Origin: Sinohyriopsis cumingii
Taxonomy: Eukaryota > Mollusca > Bivalvia > Unionida > Unionidae
Direction: 5' to 3'
DNA length: 64,000 bases
Assembly (NCBI GenBank): GCA_028554795.2
Contig: CM068827.1
Coordinates: 74,257,244 to 74,321,243, forward strand
Numbering within the stretch: the stretch's first letter is position 1; each line of letters begins with the position of its first letter. The notes beneath the pieces were generated by a model. The model was given only the letters and a program-made list of their open reading frames with translations, was not told the DNA's origin and ran no database searches. Made by a program: the position numbers and the translations under genes. Of the stretch, positions 54,726 to 64,000 are shown piece after piece.

Positions 54726-55388
54726 TATACCGGTACGTGTTTTCTTTTTATGTGCTTATGGTTCGTCAAATTCGGGCTAGACGGTCTACAATAGTTGCTC
54801 CATTTTTTTAAATCAAATTTTAAAGATTAGTTCGTTTGCGGGCCTCACCACTGGTAAAAGATTCCACTTATCCTTGAGTAAATATGATCTTTCAAAAAGT
54901 CTCGATGTACCTGGACTCATTGTTTGTGCGTACGTGTGTGAATATTTGTGCGCTCCACAAGGGTACACGAACGAGTCAATGTATAAGAAAAAAATCTTTT
55001 TATACATGAACTCCTTATAGTCCGAGTTTCCGCTGAGCAGATTCTGTTTAAAATCAGATCTCCACTGTCATACATAAAAATCTGACAGCGATCGCATTGG
55101 GGTCATATTCTAGTGACCTTTGAATTAGCCAATGGAAATGCAGCTTTCAGAAATTTGATAGTGAATAACATCGATTGTCACACATTATGCTCTTCAGATA
55201 TACTGATCAGTCTCCTAAACGAGAAGATATAAACTTCATCTTAAAGTCATGGTAATAACATAGGTCACTAGAACATGTTCACTAAGCGGTCGCGGTATGG
55301 TCTTCACGTAGGATAGTTGAAATCTGATTTGAATTGGATGGCTAAGAACCTTCCCCCTGCTCTTTAAATATTTGGACATTTATGTCAC
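54726..55388 (-). repeat. Large inverted repeat B, right arm
   Basis: Reverse complement of 53404-54065, diverged by scattered changes and small indels. Best block GGGGTCATATTCTAGTGACC TTTGAATTAGCCAATGGAAA TGCAGCTTTCAGAAAT. The ~660-bp spacer holds the TLR 5' relic and TG/GA microsatellites. Confidence 0.93.
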
Positions 55389-55702
55389 GGTGGAAGAAAT
55401 ACAACAATATAGCATAATGTTATACAAAAAAACCAAATCTAAAGCCCATTCCTGATTATGTTAACCACTGAAGATACATGAGCTAAAGGGAGATATACCA
55501 TGTATTTAAAAGACAAATGAAGATATAATGTTGATTTCTAATTGGATATTCCTCAGAAATGATTTCGATCACAAAGCCATGGGTAAGGGGAGAATTGCGC
55601 ACTGGAACAAATACATCATTGTTATTAATCTATCTCGCTGTAATGTTTGTTTATTCATACCATCCATTCTGGAGACTCATTTGATCTGTAATACGCAACC
55701 AG

Positions 55703-56005
55703 TGCCTAAGTGGCTAGAGTGTCCGCCTCGGATGCGGGATTTCGCGGGTTCGAACCTTGGCCTAGTCATACCAAAGAGTTGTCAAAAAATGGTACTTGCA
55801 GCTGCCTCACTTGGCGCTCAGCATTAAGAGGTTAGTGTTAGGATTGGTCGGCCTGGTGTCAGGATAATGTCAGGATAATGTGACTGGGTTGGACATGATA
55901 TCACATGTCTGCGGAATGATGCATCAGTGCCAGACATCAATATAAACTGTCAGACTGCAGACTATGTAGCGATATGACTGGAAAATTGTATAAGATACGT
56001 TAAAA
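55703..56005 (+). mobile_element. tRNA-derived SINE, family 1, copy 3
   Basis: A-box-like TAAGTGGCTAGAGTGTCCGC and a well-kept B box GGTTCGAACC, then GGCGCTCAGCATTAAGAGGT TAGTG and GGTCGGCCTGGTGTCAGGAT. A 14-bp stretch GTCAGGATAAT is duplicated in tandem. Ends with a poly-C run near 56010-56020. Confidence 0.9.
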
Positions 56006-56344
56006 ATCGCCCCCCCCCCTCCAATTTACTCATCGTCTTCTCAATAAATGAATCAGAAATTGATTAGCTTGGTCGGTGAAATAATAACGCCGTGCTTTAT
56101 ATATTGAACGAGTGCCTTACACTCTATATAGTTTACAGCTAGTGTACTAATATTTTCCACCGAACCAAAACAGTTTTCGTCGCTGGCGTTTTAAAAATGT
56201 TTAATTCGTCTCTATACGAGTATCAAGATTCGGCGATTATTTACGCACAGTGTGTATATACAACAATTTTTGGTGAACAAAGTGATCAACAATACGTATC
56301 CTTGAATTGCGTTGTAATAAAATCGAACCTAAATCAAGCAATTA

Positions 56345-56965
56345 ACCTGGTAATAATAGTTGGTGTATTATTTTTAGAGACAATTGTTTAGGCGTAACAA
56401 TATATTTTTCACAAATATCATTTAGGATTTTTTTATGTTACATCAATTATGCCATAAAAATCTAACTGATTCTAGATCTTATAAATTATTAGTTACTTTA
56501 GACCATATATGCAACATCTTATATATATTTCTTATCTCTGTAACTTGCATCATTTAAAAGTGGATACAAATACATTATACTGTTATTGAAGCTGATTCTT
56601 AAAAAATTAATTCGCTATTCACATTGATGCAGCGTCTGGAGCTTTAAGTTGATGCATGCACCACAGTCGATTGATTTGTAATTGAGAAAAATGATCTTTA
56701 TCCATTTTAGTTACTGGGCTAAAGAATTTTTAAATAGTTTTATATATCCTGATTTAAGAGCAAACAATCCAACATGAAATTCAATTTGAATGGATTTTAA
56801 TAAGATATATATGGGAAATTATATCTGACCTTGAATGATTCCACTTTACGTATTTTAAAATAATTTGCGTGGTTTTCTTTAGGTTAAAAAAGTTAAAAGC
56901 CAGTGTCATACCCAAAATTTTCATGATCTCCTGGCCGTTTAAGGATGGTCGCTGAATCGCCTTAG
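56345..56965 (+). repeat. Segmental duplication A, right copy
   Basis: Direct match of 50395-51085 (offset about 5.9 kb), and its right end matches 53065-53215 in inverted orientation. Non-coding. It has no LINE at the place where the left copy adjoins the LINE. Confidence 0.85.
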
Positions 56966-57708
56966 AGTTATTTTTTCTACTCCAAACACCAAACTAGTGA
57001 TGTATTTGTTTCGTTATAACATCCAAGCTATTGCGACAGCAAATGGCCAGGCCTTGATTTCAACAGTAGAATATAAGTCTTAAGACTTAAGCTCTGGTCT
57101 AAACTTCAGTGACCTGATTGGCGGAAATTTAAGTCTGACTTAAAAGTATCTAAGTTGATGCAAATGGTCAAGCCTTCTAGACTTACAGTTAAGGCTAAAC
57201 TCCATTGACTTAAAATTAATTGAATGTTTTAAGTCCAGACTTAACATTAAGATCTAAGTTAGTGACGGTTGGACCAGATGTGCTGCTGCATAATGTGCCA
57301 ATAGATCAGAGTCGTCTTTGTTCGTTAGTAGTAAAGGAAGGAACCATAGCCTAAAATGGGAATAAGTTCGTGGAATTAAATGTGTGTATTAATATAGTCT
57401 CAGTAAGATTTCGTATTAATTTTGTGTTTTACGGCGTAGCAGAACAAATAGATTTCTGTTACCGAGGCTATTTGAGAAATGTGTCTAGCTGACCCAGGCA
57501 AGTCCTAAGGTAGGATTCAAACCCGCCATTCGCGATTGTTTGTATGGTACGCTAACAACTGTGTCATCACTGCAGTGCCTCGGTGGGATATCTAATGTTA
57601 AAATATGTCCATTGGATCAACATAAAGGGGATGCTGATGAAACAATTTTGACCTCTAATGCGAATAGTAATGTTAAAATCGTCTATAGGTATGAAAATAC
57701 ATCTACAA
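56966..57708. other. Gene-free stretch with AAGTC-rich palindromes
   Basis: Contains the perfect palindrome AAGTCTTAAGACTT (about 57078) and several further TAAGTC/GACTTA blocks up to 57250. No coding homology; the 106-residue ORF starting at 57540 runs into the minisatellite and is not convincing. Confidence 0.5.
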
Positions 57709-58092
57709 TGCAACACCCACACTTACTGACCAACACATGGAATAACATGCACGTACACTTACTAATATCCACATCTACTGATCAAGATGCTGTAATACTG
57801 ACCAGCAACACGCCTCCTGACAATTACCCACGCCTACTGACAAATATATGGTTTTACTGACCATATTTCACATCTGATGACCAATGTTCTATCTTAGTGT
57901 CCAGCACACATGCTTTCTAAACAATACGCAGTGTTACAGACTTGCACACACATCTATTGTCCAGCGCATACACCCACTAACACATATGCACGTACTGACT
58001 ATCAGACAGTGCTTACATCTACTAAACAACGCCCACATTTACTAACAAATGCACAATGTTAATGACAAGCACACGCGCCTTCTTGCCAACAC
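57709..58092 (+). repeat. Degenerate minisatellite D, left array
   Basis: Repeats around the core CATCTACTGACCAACACCCA with variants such as CACTTACTGACCAACACATG and CGCCTACTGACAAATATATG, spacing mostly 20-30 bp. Confidence 0.75.
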
Positions 58093-58741
58093 CTAGAAAC
58101 ATATGTTTTAGTGCAGGATGTAAAGTTAGATGGTAAAATAATTAAGATTAACCTTTTTTTTTTAATTTTAGGCATTGAATCACTAACTATTATCAACCAA
58201 CTCTCAGACTTGTAGAAATCGAATAGAGTGCCTTGGACAGAAGGCTGCCCGTGGATATATCGGGGATTTAGGTATACAACATTACCTATCCTGTACCTGT
58301 AATTTTGCATATACTGTGCTATAATAGATATAGTCAACTCATAACTCTTAATGACACGAAAACTGGCTTGACTGCAGTGATGCAAAAATTAGATAACTAT
58401 TACGGAAATTAACAGATACAAGAGAAAACGTACCCAGAATATTATATTAAAACAGCCTAAACTAAAAGTAGTATTAAAATTTCGAAAATAGTAATGACTT
58501 TAGCAGAGATTTCGCAAAATTCCATGATATGTTTAAGAAAGATTGTAGTTAGTAAAATACTGAAACAGTTACCAAAATGCAACGGATTTTAGCGGAAAGT
58601 TTAAAAGAACAAAAATGTATATATTATGGTGAGGCTAAAGAAGTACTAATGTATGAAACTGTCTTAGACTTTAGCGAAAACTGAAAACAAAATCTGGGGA
58701 AAAATGTAAAAGTATGGCTTAGACTGAAAGTGCTAGTCTGA

Positions 58742-59135
58742 TTGGTAAGCGTGGGTGTTGGTTAGTTGATGTGATTAGATATGTGATCTTGTTCATAACA
58801 CAATTTATTGGGCGATGGTTTCTGGTCAGTAATACAGCTTTGGTATGTAATCATAGGTGCTGGTTAGAAAAACCGTATGTTGGTTTGTAACCTTGGGGTT
58901 CAGAATGTGTGGATGCTGGCCTGTAGGACTGACATTTGGCCAGTAGGCCTGGGTGATGGTCAGTAGATGTGATTACTGGTTAGTAACAATGTCTTGATTA
59001 TTAAGCATGGGTGTTGGTAAGTAGATACAGATACTGGCCATTAAGATGGTGTGTTGGGCAGTAGACAAGGCTTAGTCAGTATGCATGAATGCTGGTTAGA
59101 AGATGTGGCCGATGGTCAGCACGTGTGGTCAGTGG
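58742..59135 (-). repeat. Degenerate minisatellite D, right array, inverted
   Basis: Same core in opposite orientation: GTGGGTGTTGGTTAGTTGAT, GGGTGATGGTCAGTAGATGT, GGGTGTTGGTAAGTAGATAC. The left and right arrays thus form an inverted repeat with a 650-bp spacer. Confidence 0.75.
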
Positions 59136-59159
59136 CACTGTAACACCATACGGCCTGAA

Positions 59160-59370
59160 AATCGCGAGGTTCGGTCAGTATGTGCCTTGGTAATATTACC
59201 TTTCCGTTAGAGGCCATAATGTTTCTCTTTACCATTAGAGCCGTTCCATCTTAATTCAATGGAAATTTATAACATTACATTTCCCCTTGAAGCTATAACA
59301 CCCCATTATATTAATCCTTTGAACTAATGTTATATTCCTATCGAGGCCATAACATTTCATTTCAAACTAT
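59160..59370. repeat. Degenerate short repeats, ~50-60-bp spacing
   Basis: Blocks of TTAGAGGCCATAATGTTTC / TTAGAGCCGTTCC / TTGAAGCTATAACACC / TCGAGGCCATAACATTTC recur. Weak; boundaries approximate. Confidence 0.45.
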
Positions 59371-59845
59371 GGTAACCACCGTTACTAGTTTATAATTGAC
59401 CCCACCAATGTTGACCGTCATTGCTATCAGTTTATGAGACGGAAGATCTGGGTCTATGCTGCAAGTCGTTTTGTATATAAATTAATACTTTGCAAATTTG
59501 AATTTTGCCTTTCATTACTAGCAAGACCGTTTCTCCAGACAAAGTGGAGAAGTCGGTCTTACAACATTCGAGCACTCATTTAGATAGGATAATATTTCCA
59601 TAAAGCAACTATATGATAATTTGTAACTACAGGTTTGGTTAACGTCGGACTGTAGTCATGATTCAATGAAAATTAAAGCTAAATTATGTCGATTGCTAGA
59701 TCATATATCATTCATAAGAGCGTTTCTGGGTATAAAAGCAGATGTCGCAGGTTCAGAGATCACAATTTGAGTCCAGTATCAACTTCGTATATATGCATTT
59801 AAATTAAGACACATTACATTAACTGTTGAAAAATTATTTTGAAAA

Positions 59846-61776
59846 ATGTGGCGTAAATGGTTTAAATTGTTAAGCATTTTGATTCTGTCGTTCATACCAG
59901 CTCACTTTGGATGCAGCGTAAATCGGAATACAAATCATCTCAGTGATCTCTATTTGTAATATACCAATTTTAATAGAGCAACAGTTGTCCTAACATTCAA
60001 AAGCAGCTTTCAGTCGGAACAATAATTTCATCAGGTTCATGAAAATGGTGTCACAGGATATTTTCTGACCAATATTTGTAACGTTCTGAATATAATAAGA
60101 ATACATCTTTCACAAAATCGGATAAGTGTGGTGGGTAACATTTCGTGCGTACAAATTCTTGAGGAACTCGACCTGAGCAAGAATCGTTTGACGACAATGT
60201 ATAGCAATAGGTTCACTCAGCTTCATAAAACTTGCGTTTCTTGACATCTCGGAAAACAGAATCAAACATATCGATCCGTTTTCTCTGGCTGGGCCCAATT
60301 TAAACATCCAGTACCTGAATTCGAGTTACAACGAGCTAACATCATTAGACATCACAAACATTGTTAGGAGTGGGCCATTCTGTGAAAGAGACTTCAGTCA
60401 TAATAAAATAACAGATCTAACAAATGTATTGGACCAACTATTGGATCCCGGCTATACCTACGGCCCTGGTATGATTTATATGTCCGATAATCCATTTCAA
60501 ACGTGACGGATTTCGCAAAACTACGTGTCAAAACCTTAAAACATGCTAGGGACACTGTTAGAATTCGGATTCGATTTTCAAGGTGCTAATTTTTCCCGTG
60601 ATTGTTACATGCAACCATTTTTAGAAATTGCTGAGGAAGTCATTAATAAAACTTGAAGAGATTATTTCGAAGTTAGGTGTGCAAATCTAAAGTGAGAACT
60701 TATCATAGATTTTGTGAAAACGGGAAAATTGGAACTGTTTTTTTTTACCAGAGACGCAGAAGAGACATGTCCAGTTGAGTGCAAATGTACCGAGCAACAG
60801 AGCAAATTGAGGTTCTAAGTTGACTGTCAAGAAAAAGGTCTGACAGAACTGCCTCAAAACTTGCCAAATACAAGATTTCCATATGAGATAAATGTTTGTG
60901 ATAAAGAAATATATGATCTAGATATGAAGAATTACCTCAGAAAGGTGGCAAGTTTGAAGACAATAAATAATTCTCTTCAAAGAGAAAAGTAGAAGCAATA
61001 CAGATGTTGCAAAACGCGACAAATATGTATTTAGTAGACAATAGGGGATTGAGTATTATTCTGTGACTACGACACCCTATGGTTGTCTGATTGGCTTTGA
61101 CGTTCGTCAGATCAATTCAGATTATATATTCCGTCAAACGGAAAATCATGGACGCGTCAAAAGCAATTCGCTTGCAAGGATCGCTTTCAAAGAGTGCCAT
61201 GGATTGCCCTTTACACGTGCTGTTGTATGCATCTCTCAGGCCACAGCTATAATTATGTCCGGTGTGCCTTCTTTTCTTATTTACAATTTCAAATATGAAC
61301 TCACCATTTTGTTAAGAAGACATGACCCTTCTCCTGACATATTTGAATACGGTGTTTACACATCCTCGGACGAAGGAGACTCCGAAATGCGTACTTGGAT
61401 AAGGCAGGTTCTTTTATCGTTTTTGCAAAAATTAGAATATTGTATTTATCTTCCAAAAAGAGATTGCTTACCAGGAAGCATCGCAGAGGAAGAATGTAAA
61501 AATATTCTGAGAAAAACAAGACGTTTTCTGGTTATATTGTCTGAGAGCTATCTCTGCCAAGATGGCCGACCGCGCTCTGAAATAGAATGGAAGTATGCCA
61601 GGGACCTGTATTTGAAAGAAAAACACAGGTAGATCGTATTGATCAACTTTCATCATATTTCAGCAAGCCTTGTGGAGCAAAGACAAATCAAAGCGTTTCT
61701 CAGAGTAGGAAAGGTGCCTGACTTCGGAAATAGGGACAGAATGTTTCTAGTTAACGTTCAAAAAGCAATTGGATAG
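59846..61776 (+). pseudogene. Toll-like receptor pseudogene (signal peptide, LRRs, LRRNT, TM, TIR)
   Basis: An innate-immunity receptor relic with no introns in the readable part. ATG at 59846 opens a 37-codon piece with a signal-peptide-like start (MWRKWFKLLSILILSFIPAH). LRRs follow in two frames: 60080-60241 (LEELDLSKNRLTTM) and 60231-60503 (LAFLDISENRIKHIDPFSLA, LNSSYNELTSLDI). An LRRNT-type cluster CPVECKC lies at 60768-60788, followed by LTELPQNLPNT; an LRRNT placed after earlier LRRs suggests the multiple-cysteine-cluster (Toll/protostome) type. The membrane segment and TIR are at 61063-61629. Stops and frameshifts break it in at least six places, and the last LRR block and second LRRCT are missing. 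A functional relative may exist elsewhere in the genome. Confidence 0.85.
61063..61776 (+). pseudogene. TLR transmembrane and TIR domain, one in-frame stop
   Basis: The longest intact part of the TLR relic. Hydrophobic membrane-spanning stretch at residues ~52-75 (AVVCISQATAIIMSGVPSFL), basic stop-transfer LLRR, then TIR from residue ~94: FEYGVYTSSDEGD (box 1, normally YDAFVSY-like), CIYLPKRDCLPGSIAEE (box 2, R-D-x-x-P-G kept), RRFLVILSESYL and EIEWKYA. TAG at 61630-61632 ends the frame, but the same frame continues for 47 more codons (IVLINFHHIS, IKAFLRVGKVPDFG) to TAG 61774-61776, so the stop is a premature one inside the TIR. The 5' end of this open stretch is a GTG, not a real start. Confidence 0.85.
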
Positions 61777-63107
61777 GACAGGAAAAGGTGAAATGACCTC
61801 AAAACTGAGCGGCCTTTCTTCAATATTTGGAGGTTGAAATCTAAGAATCAAGTAGATTTTGAATGACAAAATTCAATAGCTTAACAATAATACGAGAAAA
61901 CAGGGGTAATGTCCTTTTGTTTCAAATCCATTATTTGTTAATTGTTCTTTGCAGTCACTCAAGGATAACATATATACATTGCTGATAGTCTGATAAGTAT
62001 CATAGGACTTTGCTGATGATAGTTCACTAACTTATTCCTCATGTAATTCCAACGGCACATACACCGTGCTTGACTCGGATCTTAATATACAAATTAGTGG
62101 TCAAAACAACGTCAATTGAAATTTAACCCTTCAGTTACCGAAGTTATGTTTGTCTGCAAACAAAATTGTAATCAGTTTTCCCGAGCTTGAAATTGACAAA
62201 TATTTGAGTGGCATCAGGTAAAAATATAATTAAGTTTTAATTTTTTGAGAAGGTTATACTACAAAAATAAGGTATTTAATAGTTTTGAAGATCTTTTTTG
62301 TGCTTAGATCAGTTTTGAAAAATACCCTTTTCAACTGATCCACTGTTGACATTTTAGATAGTCCCATATGGCACAATCATGATATTTGAATAGGACGTCA
62401 CTCTTTGTTTGTTTGTTTGTTTGGGTTGGTTGTTGGTGGAAGAATTGGTTTAAACAAGAACTTAGGAGAATAAACGATTCAGTGAAATCTAGTGGAAATT
62501 GGCTTAATATGAAAAAGGGTTTGTTTTTAATTGAAACAGATAATATACGAAAGCTTATCAAGAGTAGAAAGTAAAGTTTGAGACAAGAATTAAATTAAAA
62601 AAAAAACAACGAGCCTGACTTAGACTACATTATATTTCAGTGGACAAAAGGGGTTGTGAAGTATTTACAAAGGTGGTTTCAAGCAACAGTTGTACACATA
62701 ATGATCAATGCAAATACATATTAATACAGTTGATTGAATCATTGTGTCATCTTCTGTGGGAATGCAACATAGATCAGTTCAGACAATTTATGCAGACTAT
62801 GATTTATTGATTAGTAGATTACTAATAAATGTACTCATATAAACCAAACTTGTGATTTGTTTTGTGAATCACCTTATCTGATATTGCATTTTAAGAAAGC
62901 ATTAAAAGGATTTGCAGAGAAATACAATGCTTAAGATGTTTTGAAGGGATACGTTTTATGAAGAAATCCCTGAAAAATTATTTTTATATAAAATATAAAA
63001 TGCAACGAATAATTAGATAATTTTATTAGTTAATAAAAAGAAACATACATAGGTTGATATTGAAACATGTTGTCAGTTTTTATTATCTCTTAACCCCATC
63101 TCGTTTG

Positions 63108-63185
<78 letters not shown>

Positions 63186-64000
63186 TCTACCTCTTTATTT
63201 ACATACTTATAGTTTTATCTTCAGTTAGCGATTTAATATTTATTACTCTTTTATTCTTAATAATTGAATCATTTATGTTCAGAGGCGAATCCTCGGGCTA
63301 TACAAATCGCCACTCAAAACAAAGTATTTTAATTATTTTCTGAAGTGTTTTTCCGTCATGTAGCTCGATTCTACTGCTACAAATGGGCCAGTAAAACATA
63401 TTTAAATCCAGTTACAGGATTGGTGATAATCGTTAGAATTTGGCAACATAGAACAGTCTCTAATTTAGATCGATTATGCTCCTAGTCAATATTTGGCACA
63501 TATTTATTTCAACAGAATACATGTTGATTAACTAGAAACGCATTCTAAAATTATTGTCTGTATCAATAGTCGTCATTGCAAATAGATACAATGAGGATAA
63601 CGATGTTAATGCATATTAAAAGTTATACAACAAGAATTGTTTTGAATCTTTGGAATCAAATGTAGTTCTAAAATTATTAAAATACTGTTGTGTGCAGAAT
63701 CACTGATTATAAAACAAAATTAACCAAGAATTTACAAATGAACTATAATCATAATGATACACTCTTTCTCAGATGTAATTATGTTAGTTTCAAAAAGAAT
63801 ATTTAGCAGCAAATTATTCAAAGTGCAAGCAAATCTTAAAGGTGTCCCTAATTCTTTCTTGGATTTTCTCTTTGTGTGCCGAGTATTCAGACAGTCATTT
63901 TTCATTTGTAGATATAATGTCAAGAGGTATTAGTAAACCTTTATCAACTCCCATGTTTAGAGACTACTGGTGATGAAGACCGAATATTTAAAGTTTTTGA
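61777..64000. other. Gene-free right end
   Basis: AT-rich with no coding homology. Only a (GTTT)n stretch near 62403-62430 and the (TA)n tract at 63110-63184 stand out. Confidence 0.55.
63110..63184. repeat. (TA)n microsatellite
   Basis: About 37 TA dinucleotides. Confidence 0.98.

Noticed and set aside
57540..57860. 106-residue plus ORF
   Set aside because: The second half is minisatellite D; no homology recognised.

Overview
This is animal nuclear DNA: AT-rich, intron-rich, GT-AG splice sites, and full of dispersed and tandem repeats. The repeat content (two tRNA-derived SINE families, a DIRS1-like YR retrotransposon, a Ty3/Gypsy-like element with integrase ahead of reverse transcriptase, CR1-like and other LINE debris, and short inverted-repeat elements carrying tandem units) together with a Toll-like-receptor relic suggests a lophotrochozoan, most likely a bivalve mollusc. 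The species call is an inference from repeat types only.

Left two thirds (1-40490, minus strand): one gene, the DEAD-box RNA helicase DDX49 (yeast Dbp8 relative), spread over 40 kb. I reconstructed 11 coding exons with matching phases (1293 nt, 431 residues, 34 to 51 kb-free small exons of 72-179 bp). The last exon, carrying the stop codon, must lie left of position 1. Its introns hold nearly all the repeats of this part: minisatellites (2125-2905, 30415-31607), degenerate satellites (13620-14300, 18820-19960, 24200-25490), LINE, DIRS1-like, SINE, piggyBac-like and Tc1/pogo-like insertions.

40491-41240: probable DDX49 5' end and promoter side. 41241-46573, minus strand: a dead LTR retrotransposon, order Gag - protease - integrase - RT, then polypurine tract and the start of a truncated 3' LTR. 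RNase H is missing.

46574-61776: gene-poor and heavily rearranged. It contains a degenerate LINE (50890-52760, minus), a segment duplicated at 50395-51085 and 56345-56960 with a third, inverted piece at 53065-53215, a 0.67-kb inverted repeat (53404-54065 / 54726-55388) around a relic of a TLR 5' end, a pair of oppositely oriented minisatellites (57709-58092 / 58742-59135), and a Toll-like-receptor pseudogene on the plus strand (59846-61776). 61777-64000 has only a long (TA)n tract.

There are thus two real gene loci: a housekeeping ribosome-biogenesis helicase and a broken innate-immunity receptor. They have no evident functional link. The most interesting material is the repeat architecture, not a new gene system.
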